Assembly (NCBI GenBank): GCA_044361535.1
Contig: JBIKIQ010000001.1
Coordinates: 1 to 64,000, forward strand
DNA length: 64,000 nucleotides
Direction: 5' to 3'
Origin: UBA952 sp044361535
GTDB lineage: Bacteria > Bacteroidota > Bacteroidia > Flavobacteriales_D > Crocinitomicaceae
The notes below the pieces were generated by a model. That model had not been told where the DNA came from. It saw only the letters and a program-made list of their open reading frames with translations, and did not search any database. Both the position numbers and the translations under genes were made by a program. Position 1 is the stretch's first letter, and every line of letters starts with the position of its first letter. Below, piece after piece: positions 1 through 7,265 of this stretch.

Positions 1-113
<113 letters not shown>

Positions 114-116
114 TTT

Positions 117-159
117 TAAAACCCTGACATTCGCAAGAATTGTCAGGGTTTTTTGTTTT
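117..159 (+). terminator. Rho-independent terminator of the rRNA operon
   Basis: The inverted repeat AACCCTGACA (120-129) / TGTCAGGGTT (141-150) encloses an 11-base loop and is followed by the T-rich run TTTTGTTTT. It starts directly after the 5S rRNA and is the natural end of the rRNA transcript. Confidence 0.88.
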
Positions 160-200
160 GTTGAAAATTATGCAACATTAGAAAATATTATGGGAGAGTA

Positions 201-218
201 TCCCGATAGCTATCGGGA
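201..218. repeat. Palindrome copy 1 (TCCCGATAGCTATCGGGA)
   Basis: Perfect 18-bp palindrome, repeated exactly at 313-330 and 425-442, 112 bp apart. No other copy was noticed in the window. Confidence 0.92.
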
Positions 219-232
219 CGATGCCGATTTTT

Positions 233-266
233 AAAACCCTGATTGTCTAAACAGTCAGGGTTTTTT
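233..266 (+). terminator. Terminator hairpin of repeat unit 1
   Basis: AAAACCCTGATTGT (233-246) pairs with ACAGTCAGGGTTTT (251-264), with one G-T wobble, around the tetraloop CTAA and before a T run. It differs from the original 5S terminator in stem and loop but keeps the AACCCTGA/TCAGGGTT base. Confidence 0.8.
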
Positions 267-312
267 GTTTTGTACAAATTTATACAATATTAGAAAACAT
301 AATGGGAGAGTA

Positions 313-330
313 TCCCGATAGCTATCGGGA
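313..330. repeat. Palindrome copy 2
   Basis: Same 18-bp palindrome as at 201-218, in unit 2 of the array. Confidence 0.92.
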
Positions 331-344
331 CGATGCCAATTTTT

Positions 345-378
345 AAAACCCTGATTGTCTAAACAGTTAGGGTTTTTT
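345..378 (+). terminator. Terminator hairpin of repeat unit 2
   Basis: Same hairpin as unit 1 with a single change in the 3' arm (TTAGGG for TCAGGG). The T run follows. Confidence 0.75.
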
Positions 379-424
379 GTGTTGTAGAAATTTATACAAT
401 ATTAGAAAACATAATGGGAGAGTA

Positions 425-442
425 TCCCGATAGCTATCGGGA
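425..442. repeat. Palindrome copy 3
   Basis: Same 18-bp palindrome, in the partial third unit. Confidence 0.92.
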
Positions 443-456
443 CGATGCTAAAATTT

Positions 457-496
457 AAAACCCTGATTGTCTAAACAGTCAGGATTTTTGTTTTTC
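457..496 (+). terminator. Terminator hairpin of repeat unit 3
   Basis: AAAACCCTGATTGT, loop CTAA, then ACAGTCAGGATTTTTGTTTTT. One stem base is changed (GGATTT for GGGTTT), so it is slightly weaker. Confidence 0.7.
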
Positions 497-500
497 AACA

Positions 501-1024
501 AATCCATAATTTTTTAGCTAATGAATGATTCTCCTTACAAATCGTGATGATATAAGGATTATTCATTTCTTGATACCTTAATTGTTAAGGCAGTCAGGTT
601 TATTGTGATTCAAAAGTTAGTTTCACATCCACAAATCGAGTATTTGGCAATTGGAAATTTAAGTTGATAAATCTTAGTAAGTTTCTAATTGTAGAAATTA
701 GAATGTATATTTATTGCTATTTAGAAATAATTTTATTATCCTTTATAATTTATGTCGTTTGATGGTAGTTTTATCTAAAGTTTCTGAGGATTTTAATATA
801 GCAATCGCAATAAAATAAATTATAGTAATAAAGATTATCTATCAATATTGAATATATAATATCAATAGGATAAAAAGGAAAGATATGAAATAATGTATAG
901 AATTTATAAAAGCAACTTTAAGATGAATTATATGGTTACTTCACATACCTTCAGAAAGAGTAATAAGTAATACATGAAAGATGAGGAAAAAAATAGTTAG
1001 TTTAAATTGGAAAAGTAACAACTA
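501..1024. other. Gene-free AT-rich intergenic region
   Basis: No open reading frame, tRNA or recognised RNA was found in this roughly 520-bp stretch. Two structures are visible. One is a possible decayed terminator copy at about 574-607. The other is a hairpin TTCTAATT (683-690) / AATTAGAA (696-703) with a 5-base loop. The region separates the rRNA operon from a minus-strand gene that ends at 1025. Confidence 0.6.
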
Positions 1025-2062
1025 TCAATTCCCCCTCCATACAAATACTTTTTGGTGTGAACCGTCTGAGTAGTGATAAATCAAGATCCCGTTAGCGTTT
1101 TCATTTGTTACTTCTCTTCCAGATAAATCTACAATTTTTACGAGTTCTTTTGGTGTGGAAGATAAAGACTCAATACCAGAGCTTTGATAAGTATATTGTC
1201 CGTTTACGAAAATGTATTTGATGTTCATAGATTTTTGAGAACAGAATAAAATAAGCGTATAATCGTAACATCCTGTTGCGTTCATTGCAGGCGCTACTGA
1301 GGTAATTGTTGTGCTTACCCCATTGGTATCAACAAATATCCATAAAACGGTTGAAGAATCCATGGGATTAGATCCCAAAACAACAGTAGATAAATAGGCA
1401 GTATCTACCGCGTTAAAATCAAAGGTACAATCCTCAATTTGCATCACTACACTTCCAGCTGGGGTATTGCAACCACCATTACCAGAAATGATTAGTGTGT
1501 CTCCTCCTCCAGAAGTTTGCCCTTGATAAGAAATACTATCACATGCAGTTGTTGTACAACCATTCATATCTGTTACATAACAACAAATGTAAGATCCAGC
1601 ACATAAATTAGATGCTGTATTAGGTGTTTCACCATTTGACCACTGATAGGTGTAAGGTGCTAATCCACCGGTTGGTGCGCAAGTTGCATTACCATCGCAA
1701 GAAGAAGCTGTTGAGGTAGGTTGAATGGTTAAACTCGCTGTTAAACTATTACATGGATTACCAGATCCGGAACCAATCGTAAAGGTTGAAGTCACGGAAC
1801 TTCCATTTATCATGTAGGAAACGGTATAAGTCCCTGAGCACAAACTATCAATGCAGTAAGTTCCTTGTTGAAGGATTGCACCTCCTCCGGCCCAATAAAT
1901 CGATGTTTGATTGACAACTCCAACGGCAGTTGAATCTAAGCAAGCTGAACCGTTACAAATGGCTGGGGCAGAAGTATTTTGAGTAATAACACTGATTTGA
2001 GCACTTACTTGAATAGAAATAATGGTTATTAAGGCTGTTAAAATGAGTTTAAAGTTTTTCAT
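1025..2062 (-). CDS. Secreted T9SS-sorted protein with SprB-like repeat
   Basis: A 345-aa exported protein of unknown function, probably on the cell surface. Residues 1-22 form a Sec signal peptide ending VSAQ. Residues about 108-180 look like a SprB-type repeat, with the core PYTYQWSNG followed by CAGSYICCYVTDMNGC. The last about 45 residues (KIVDLSGREV ... GILIYHYSDGS) match the short type A T9SS C-terminal sorting domain, which normally directs export through the type IX system and cleavage at the surface. It is rich in Ser, Thr and Cys. The gene stands alone; the ATG at 2062 is supported by the signal peptide. The repeat and sorting-domain assignments rest on motif resemblance. Confidence 0.8.
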   Translation of the reverse strand: MKNFKLILTALITIISIQVSAQISVITQNTSAPAICNGSACLDSTAVGVVNQTSIYWAGGGAILQQGTYCIDSLCSGTYTVSYMINGSSVTSTFTIGSGSGNPCNSLTASLTIQPTSTASSCDGNATCAPTGGLAPYTYQWSNGETPNTASNLCAGSYICCYVTDMNGCTTTACDSISYQGQTSGGGDTLIISGNGGCNTPAGSVVMQIEDCTFDFNAVDTAYLSTVVLGSNPMDSSTVLWIFVDTNGVSTTITSVAPAMNATGCYDYTLILFCSQKSMNIKYIFVNGQYTYQSSGIESLSSTPKELVKIVDLSGREVTNENANGILIYHYSDGSHQKVFVWRGN

Positions 2063-2091
2063 AATTCGTTGAATTTTAGCGTTTGGAGAAC

Positions 2092-2099
2092 CAAATATA
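2092..2099 (-). promoter_or_regulatory. Putative -7 promoter box for the T9SS surface protein
   Basis: On the minus strand this reads TATATTTG, an exact match to the Bacteroidota -7 consensus TAnnTTTG, about 30 bases upstream of the ATG at 2062. No clear -33 TTTG was seen. Confidence 0.45.
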
Positions 2100-2122
2100 C
2101 AATTTTTATCTGTTTGTTCGAG

Positions 2123-2728
2123 CTAATAAATTTTTCGAAAAGTTAGATTGATTCTCGGTTCATTGATCGTTTTGTCTTTGGGTAATTGATGCTTCCAATA
2201 CTTTTGACTTCCCTGCATCATACACAAAAGACTGCCATGTTCTAGCTTTAGTTTTATTTTTTTCTTTGTTTGATTGTGTTTTAATTCAAAAATACGTTCA
2301 GCTCCCAAACTGATTGAGGCAATATACGGATCTTCACCCAGTTCTTTCTCATCATCGGCATGCCATCCGTTGCTGTCCATCCCATTGCGATACAAATTGA
2401 TCAAAACGGCATTAAATCCTAAATTTGAAATACTTTCAACGCGATTATTTAATTCATCTAGTTCGGTGAAAAGTGTCTCCGTTTTCATTTGCTTTCCAGA
2501 ATACGAGTAAGTCAACTCATTCTTAGCATAAAAAGCTTCAAGCCGAGGTATAGCATAAATTTTTCCAAATAATTTGATTACACCTGATTGAAAATTGACT
2601 TTATTCATGAGAAAAGCAAACCAATCATCTGCTTCTGCCGAGGATAAAAAATTTGGCAAATAAAGTAAGTGAGTGTCTTCTAATTCAATTTTTTGGACCG
2701 ATAATTCGTCAAAAAACTTATTTTCCAC
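2123..2728 (-). CDS. alkB: AlkB-like alpha-ketoglutarate-dependent DNA repair dioxygenase
   Basis: A 201-aa 2-oxoglutarate/Fe(II) dioxygenase of the AlkB family, which removes alkyl groups from N1-methyladenine and N3-methylcytosine in DNA and releases formaldehyde. The iron ligands are visible as H123-A-D125 (in GWHADD) and H180 (YWKHQLP). The 2-oxoglutarate-binding RxxxxxR motif is R192...R198 near the C-terminus. The length fits the short ALKBH2/3-like bacterial type. The start overlaps the 3' end of folD by 11 bp, so it is probably the last gene of a serC-serA-folD-alkB transcript. The family assignment is firm; the substrate is inferred. Confidence 0.9.
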   Translation of the reverse strand: MENKFFDELSVQKIELEDTHLLYLPNFLSSAEADDWFAFLMNKVNFQSGVIKLFGKIYAIPRLEAFYAKNELTYSYSGKQMKTETLFTELDELNNRVESISNLGFNAVLINLYRNGMDSNGWHADDEKELGEDPYIASISLGAERIFELKHNQTKKKIKLKLEHGSLLCMMQGSQKYWKHQLPKDKTINEPRINLTFRKIY

Positions 2729-3596
2729 GCAATTCGAGCGCTTTCAAAGTGTTGATCATCAAGGATGCAATGGTCATGGGTCCAACTCCCCCGGGTACTG
2801 GGGTAATGTACGAGCATTTTTCAGAAACCTCGTCAAATTTCACATCACCTCGAAGTTTCCAACCTCTCGTTTTTGTTTTATCTGTAACACGTGTTGTACC
2901 GACATCAATCACTACAGCATCATCTTTTACCATATCAGCCGTAATGAATTCAGGTTTTCCGAGTGCTGCAACCAAAATATCTGCTTTTTTACAGATTTCT
3001 TTTAAGTTTTTTGTTTTGGAATGAGCCAAAGTAACGGTACAATTCCCTGGATTGGAATTTCTACCTAGCAAAATGCTTAATGGCGTTCCAACAATATTAC
3101 TTCTACCCACAACGACACAATTTTTCCCTTCAGTATCAATGTTATTTCGTCGCAGTAATTCTAAAATTCCGGCAGGAGTTGCAGGTAAAAATCCGGGTAA
3201 ATTCAATACCATTTTACCTAAATTTACAGGATGAAAACCATCCACATCTTTTGCCGGGTCGATAGCTAACGTTACTTTGAGTTCATCGATGTGCTTAGGC
3301 AAAGGCAATTGAACGATAAATCCATCAATACTCTTGTCCTCATTCAACGTTTTGATTTTGTTCATCAGAACTTCCTCAGGAACACTTTCATCGTATTGAA
3401 TCAAGGTACTTTCAAAACCAATTTGATTGCAAGCTTTCACTTTGGCTCCCACATACGTCATGGAACCTCCGTCATTTCCCACTAGAATAGCAGCTAAATG
3501 AGGAATTTTCTGCCCTTCTTTTTTGCGAAGTTTCACGGCTTCTGCTAATTCTTTGCGAATCGCTTCGGCCGTTGCTTTACCATCGAGTAACTTCAT
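2718..3596 (-). CDS. folD: Bifunctional methylenetetrahydrofolate dehydrogenase/cyclohydrolase
   Basis: FolD interconverts 5,10-methylene-, 5,10-methenyl- and 10-formyl-tetrahydrofolate in the cytosol, supplying one-carbon units for purines and fMet. Visible motifs, numbered from the ATG at 3596, are VGNDGGSMTYVGAKVKAC with catalytic Tyr48 and Lys52, DGFIVQLPLP (91-100), DVDGFHPVN, PATPAGILELL, the nucleotide-binding VVVGRSNIVG (161-170) and TPVPGGVGPMT. The length of 292 aa is typical. The reading frame is open six codons further upstream, but the ATG at 3596 leaves one base after the serA stop and matches the usual N-terminus MKLLDG. It probably uses methylene-THF made from serine, whose synthesis genes lie directly upstream. 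Confidence 0.97.
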   Translation of the reverse strand: MKLLDGKATAEAIRKELAEAVKLRKKEGQKIPHLAAILVGNDGGSMTYVGAKVKACNQIGFESTLIQYDESVPEEVLMNKIKTLNEDKSIDGFIVQLPLPKHIDELKVTLAIDPAKDVDGFHPVNLGKMVLNLPGFLPATPAGILELLRRNNIDTEGKNCVVVGRSNIVGTPLSILLGRNSNPGNCTVTLAHSKTKNLKEICKKADILVAALGKPEFITADMVKDDAVVIDVGTTRVTDKTKTRGWKLRGDVKFDEVSEKCSYITPVPGGVGPMTIASLMINTLKALELRGK

Positions 3597-3597
3597 A

Positions 3598-4557
3598 TCA
3601 ATTTTGCTTTCCAAATTCTGAAATTATTAACTCAGCCAATTCAGAACCAATTCGATCTTGCGCTTCAACCGTTGCAGCTCCTATATGTGGAGTACAAGCA
3701 ATTTTAGGATGATTTAATAACTCTGAGTTTGGATTTGGTTCATTTTCAAATACATCCAAACCAGCAAAAGCCACTTTTCCAGAATTCAATGCAACGATTA
3801 ATTCTTTTTCATCCACAACACCGCCACGAGCAGCATTTACAATTCGAACGCCTTTTTTCATAAGGTCAAATTCTTTTGCTCCAAGAACTGCACTTCCATC
3901 CGCTTGTTTTGGAACGTGAATAGAAATATAATCCATTTTGGAAAGAACCGAGGATAAATCATTGGTTGGCGTAATGGAAACTGAAACTTTCTGCGATGAA
4001 CCAACAGGAACTTCGACATTTACGGTTTGTGTGAACTGATCCACAGCAATAACGTTCATTCCAGCGCCTAGTGCATACGAAGCCAAACTTTGTCCGATAC
4101 GACCAAATCCAATAATTCCAATCGTTTTTCCACGTAATTCCACGCCTTTTGCATAGTTCTTTTTAAGCACTGAAAAGTCGCCAGTACTGATGTTTTTATA
4201 CGAATCATTCAAGAAACGAGAAATGGAAAACAATTGCCCCATCACCAATTCAGCAACAGATTGTGAAGATGACGCAGGCGTGTTGATTACTTTCAATCCT
4301 TTTTCACGAGCATAAGCCACATCAATGTTATCCATTCCAACTCCACCACGTCCAATCAATTTTAAGGATGGACATTGATCAATTAATTCTTTTCGAGCAG
4401 TTGTTGCGCTTCTCACCAATAAAACTGGAATTTGATTTGCATTAATGTAAGTCGCTAAATCAGACTGTTCAACTTTATCAGTAATTACTGTAAATCCTGA
4501 CTGTTCTAATAATTGTTTTCCTAAATCGGAAATTCCATCGTTTGCTAAAATCTTCAT
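3598..4557 (-). CDS. serA: D-3-phosphoglycerate dehydrogenase (short form, no ACT domain)
   Basis: This enzyme catalyses the first step of serine biosynthesis, NAD-dependent oxidation of 3-phosphoglycerate to 3-phosphohydroxypyruvate. It has the D-isomer 2-hydroxyacid dehydrogenase fold, with RGGVGMDNID (70-79), the Rossmann motif GIIGFGRIGQ (about 147-156), NAARGGVVDE carrying the catalytic Arg, and CTPHIGAAT with the catalytic His. At 319 aa it lacks the C-terminal ACT domain that gives serine feedback inhibition in many longer SerA proteins. The ATG at 4557 is preferred to an in-frame TTG six bases upstream. It lies 12 bases after serC, which catalyses the next step, so the function is well supported by context. 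Confidence 0.95.
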   Translation of the reverse strand: MKILANDGISDLGKQLLEQSGFTVITDKVEQSDLATYINANQIPVLLVRSATTARKELIDQCPSLKLIGRGGVGMDNIDVAYAREKGLKVINTPASSSQSVAELVMGQLFSISRFLNDSYKNISTGDFSVLKKNYAKGVELRGKTIGIIGFGRIGQSLASYALGAGMNVIAVDQFTQTVNVEVPVGSSQKVSVSITPTNDLSSVLSKMDYISIHVPKQADGSAVLGAKEFDLMKKGVRIVNAARGGVVDEKELIVALNSGKVAFAGLDVFENEPNPNSELLNHPKIACTPHIGAATVEAQDRIGSELAELIISEFGKQN

Positions 4558-4569
4558 TTTCAATTTATA

Positions 4570-5634
4570 TTAACCTTTTCTTGCAAATTCTTTCATAACA
4601 TCAACCAAAACTTGAACACTTTCAATTGGTAATGCGTTGTACATCGACGCACGATAACCACCTACAGATCGATGTCCAGGAAGCCCAATGATTCCAGCTC
4701 CTTTCCACATCTCATCAAAGTCAGCTGCTCTAGATTCATCATTCAATAAGAAAGTAACATTCATATTTGAACGATCTTCTATTTCAACTGCACCTTTGAA
4801 CGCTGGATTTGAATCGATCTCATCGTATAATAATTTAGCTTTCGCTTCATTCTTTGATTGCATTTCTTTTACTCCACCTGTTGAAAGTAGATTTCGAAGA
4901 TTCAACATGGCAACATATACGGAAAAAACCGGTGGTGTATTTAACATCGATTCTTTTTCAACTTGTTGTTTTAAATCTAAATAAGTTGGCATAAATGCAG
5001 ATGTTGATTTTCCAAGAACCTCATCTTTTACAATGTAAAGTGTTGCTCCAGCTGGACCTAAATTCTTTTGCGCACCTGCATAGATCAAATCAAAATCAGC
5101 CACATTGATTTCTTTTGAAAATATATCGGATGACATATCACAAACCAATGGTAAATCTGTTTTTGGAAATTCTTTAAACTGAGTTCCGTAAATCGTATTA
5201 TTGGAAGTAAAATGAATGTAATCAACATCAGTTGGAACTTCGTATCCTTTGGGGATGTAAGTGAAGTTTCGATCTTCAGATGATGCAAAAACATTCACAT
5301 CAACTCCCACTTTTTTTGCTTCTTTGATTGCACCCGATGCCCAAGTACCCGTATTAATATAACCTGCTTTTTTTATTGAACGCATCATATTTAGAGCAGC
5401 AATAGTAAAACCGAGAGTAGCTCCGCCTTGAAGGTAAGCAATTGAATATCCTTGAGGTACATTCAATGCCCTTTTCACCAATTCCATGGCTTCATCCATA
5501 ACAGCGACAAAATCTTTGTGTCTGTGAGATACTTCTAAGATGGATAAACCATTAAAATCAAGTACAGCATCCGCTGCTTGTTTAAAAATTTCTTGAGGTA
5601 AAATGCAAGGACCTGCTCCAAAATTGTGTTTCAT
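4570..5634 (-). CDS. serC: Phosphoserine aminotransferase
   Basis: A PLP enzyme that converts 3-phosphohydroxypyruvate and glutamate to phosphoserine; the same family also serves pyridoxine biosynthesis. The N-terminus MKHNFGAGPCILP is the usual SerC start, and YAGAQKNLGPAG carries the PLP-binding lysine. The C-terminal GHRSVGGYRASMYNALP is a SerC signature. At 354 aa it has the standard length. An upstream extension of the open frame is not conserved in kind, so the ATG at 5634 is used. It appears to be the first gene of the serC-serA-folD-alkB unit. Confidence 0.96.
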   Translation of the reverse strand: MKHNFGAGPCILPQEIFKQAADAVLDFNGLSILEVSHRHKDFVAVMDEAMELVKRALNVPQGYSIAYLQGGATLGFTIAALNMMRSIKKAGYINTGTWASGAIKEAKKVGVDVNVFASSEDRNFTYIPKGYEVPTDVDYIHFTSNNTIYGTQFKEFPKTDLPLVCDMSSDIFSKEINVADFDLIYAGAQKNLGPAGATLYIVKDEVLGKSTSAFMPTYLDLKQQVEKESMLNTPPVFSVYVAMLNLRNLLSTGGVKEMQSKNEAKAKLLYDEIDSNPAFKGAVEIEDRSNMNVTFLLNDESRAADFDEMWKGAGIIGLPGHRSVGGYRASMYNALPIESVQVLVDVMKEFARKG

Positions 5635-5720
5635 AACGTGTGTTTTACTTTCTATACTGCAAAATTGCAAATCTTATTTCAGCCAATTGATATCATGTGA
5701 ATTAAATCAAAAAAATGTTC

Positions 5721-5745
5721 AAAAAAAAAGCCCGAAAATCGGGCT
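5721..5745 (-). terminator. Terminator downstream of bTHX
   Basis: On the minus strand, AGCCCGA-TTT-TCGGGCT is followed by a run of at least eight T. It starts four bases after the bTHX stop codon and separates that gene from serC. Confidence 0.88.
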
Positions 5746-5749
5746 CATC

Positions 5750-5995
5750 TTATTTTTCAGTTTTTTTTGTTGTTGTCTTCTTTACAGTTGTCTTTTTTTC
5801 AGTTGCTTTCTTTTCAACTGGCTTTTTCTCTGCCTTTGGTTTGGCAACTGCTTTTACTTTTTCATCAGTTTTTGCTTCAACCGCTTTTTCTTTTTTTACC
5901 ACTACAATAGGATTACTAGATTTTCTTTTTCTAGAATTTCCGTAAGAACCCATTACTCTTTTTCCTTTTGCTGATTTTTTATCTCCTTTACCCAT
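5750..5995 (-). CDS. Small ribosomal subunit protein bTHX with long Lys/Ala-rich tail
   Basis: The N-terminal about 28 residues (MGKGDKKSAKGKRVMGSYGN, then SRKRKS) match the Bacteroidota bTHX/Thx family, a small basic peptide that sits in the head of the 30S subunit. The remaining about 50 residues are a low-complexity, strongly basic tail of AKP, EKK and KKTT units resembling histone H1-like or nucleoid-associated tails, which makes this 81-aa protein longer than typical bTHX. The ATG at 5995 is preferred to an in-frame TTG three codons upstream. It is monocistronic, with its own promoter-like box and terminator. Ribosomal assignment by resemblance; the tail's role is unknown. Confidence 0.78.
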   Translation of the reverse strand: MGKGDKKSAKGKRVMGSYGNSRKRKSSNPIVVVKKEKAVEAKTDEKVKAVAKPKAEKKPVEKKATEKKTTVKKTTTKKTEK

Positions 5996-6013
5996 TTGTG
6001 TCAATTTATATTA

Positions 6014-6021
6014 CAAAGTTA
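6014..6021 (-). promoter_or_regulatory. Putative -7 promoter box for bTHX
   Basis: The minus strand reads TAACTTTG (TAnnTTTG), about 19 bases upstream of the ATG at 5995. Confidence 0.45.
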
Positions 6022-6056
6022 ATATTCTTTTTTTGTTCTCGACATTCTGTTGAAAT

Positions 6057-6542
6057 CTATTTTAATTTTGTCAAATGACCTTCAAATAAACATTTTTGAT
6101 TAGTTTTTTCTTTTTTCTCAGAAGTTCTTTCTGTTATTGATAATTTGCCGTCGCTGAAAAACATAGATATTTCAATTACAATCTTATTTACTGAGTCGCG
6201 CGAAGAGAAATTAACTTCATCTTTACTGAAATATTCTTCTTTCGTGGCAGTTCCTGAGTATCGTCGTACACACCCTTTGCTTAATTGAAAGACATAGTCT
6301 AGCTTTGTGGAGTCTTTCTCTGATCGTTTAATAGAAGCGGAAAAACCACTTTTGTTTGAATAGTTCCCAATCAAATCATTGATAGAAAGCTTACAAATCG
6401 GAGTTGGTTCCTCTTTGATTATTTTCTTTGTTTCAGTGATATTTTTCGAATTCGTAGTCGTATTGGAGGAAGAATCTTTCGATCCACAAGCTAAAAACAG
6501 AAATAAAACAACACTTATCCCTAAAAAATTTAATAATTTCAT
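6057..6542 (-). CDS. Hypothetical lipoprotein
   Basis: A 161-aa protein of unknown function. Residues 1-19 form a lipoprotein signal peptide ending in the lipobox FLAC, so it should be lipidated on Cys19 and anchored in the envelope. A Ser/Thr/Asn/Lys-rich linker follows, then a small domain with four further cysteines and alternating beta-like segments. No family was recognised. It lies 27 bases downstream of the trmH stop and may be cotranscribed with it. Confidence 0.65.
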   Translation of the reverse strand: MKLLNFLGISVVLFLFLACGSKDSSSNTTTNSKNITETKKIIKEEPTPICKLSINDLIGNYSNKSGFSASIKRSEKDSTKLDYVFQLSKGCVRRYSGTATKEEYFSKDEVNFSSRDSVNKIVIEISMFFSDGKLSITERTSEKKEKTNQKCLFEGHLTKLK

Positions 6543-6569
6543 CTCTTTCCTTAATTTGATGACGCAAAT

Positions 6570-7265
6570 TTACAACATTTTCTCAAAATACTTTTTCTTT
6601 ATCTCATTTTCAATAAGTTCACTGCTTTTAATGTGTTTCCTGCACCAAGATAATAGTGTTTCTAGTTTTTCTTTGTCATTTAATTTCCACGAAGTAGTCG
6701 ATTGATTTAATCGTTTTCTCAATTCATTAAGTGTTATTGCTGCTGCTACTGATACATTTAAACTTTCTGCAAATCCATACATAGGAATTCGGACTAGGTA
6801 ATCAGCATTTTCCATAGCGTCATTTGTAATTCCTTTTTTTTCCGCACCAAATAATAATGCAATTGGCTCATCAAGAGGTAAATTAAAGATGTCGTATTCG
6901 ATGGCATGTGGACTTGTTGCCGCGATTTTATATCCTCTAGATTTTATATCGTTGAAAATGTCTTTAGATGTTTTTCCTTCAGAATAATGATGTTCCAATG
7001 TTACCCACTGATTTGAACCACGAGAAATACCTTCATGAACTTGATACTCATTTCTAGACTCAATTAAATGAAGTGTTTGAATACCAAAAGAGTCACATGT
7101 TCTTACTATTGCTGATGCATTATGCTCTTGATAAATATCTTCTAATATTACGGTTAGGTGATTTGTGCGCTGCGCAATAATTTTTTTAAATAGCCGTATT
7201 CTTTCATCTGTGAGAATATTGTAAAATTCAGAAAGCAAAAATTCATCGGGGACAAGATTATTCAT
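6570..7265 (-). CDS. trmH: SpoU-family tRNA (guanosine-2'-O-)-methyltransferase
   Basis: A 231-aa SPOUT methyltransferase, probably TrmH, which 2'-O-methylates G18 in the tRNA D-loop using S-adenosylmethionine. The three SpoU motifs are visible: NASAIVRTCDSFG (49-61, with N49 and R55), ALLFGAEKKG (about 136-145, with E142) and IPMYGFAESLNVSVA (160-174). The N-terminal about 35 residues fit the TrmH extension. The start overlaps the upstream TPR gene by 8 bp, so the two are likely translationally coupled. Related SpoU enzymes methylate rRNA, so the target is inferred. Confidence 0.88.
   Translation of the reverse strand: MNNLVPDEFLLSEFYNILTDERIRLFKKIIAQRTNHLTVILEDIYQEHNASAIVRTCDSFGIQTLHLIESRNEYQVHEGISRGSNQWVTLEHHYSEGKTSKDIFNDIKSRGYKIAATSPHAIEYDIFNLPLDEPIALLFGAEKKGITNDAMENADYLVRIPMYGFAESLNVSVAAAITLNELRKRLNQSTTSWKLNDKEKLETLLSWCRKHIKSSELIENEIKKKYFEKML

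Larger units (their letters stand above)
191..500 (+). repeat. Tandem 112-bp repeats of the 5S 3' tail plus terminator with a palindromic insert
   Basis: Two full units (191-302 and 303-414) and a partial third (415-about 500) each contain TGGGAGAGTA, an 18-bp perfect palindrome TCCCGATAGCTATCGGGA, then CGATGCC and a terminator hairpin. The real 5S copy (91-190) has the same order with only AGT where the palindrome sits. The array therefore appears to be duplicated rRNA-operon 3' ends in which a palindrome was inserted before the duplication. Units 1 and 2 are nearly identical; unit 3 diverges after its terminator. A decayed terminator-like stretch near 574-607 may be a further remnant. Confidence 0.9.

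Noticed and set aside
191..500. Regularly spaced repeats as a CRISPR array
   Set aside because: The 112-bp units are contiguous copies of the 5S tail and terminator with no unique spacers, and no cas gene is near.
2653..3024. Plus-strand open frames of 110-123 codons opposite folD and alkB
   Set aside because: They lie antisense to well-conserved folD codons, have no start context and give low-complexity, family-free proteins.
5603..5974. Plus-strand open frame of 123 codons over serC start and bTHX
   Set aside because: Its Phe/Cys-rich protein is the reverse complement of the Lys-rich bTHX tail, a typical shadow.
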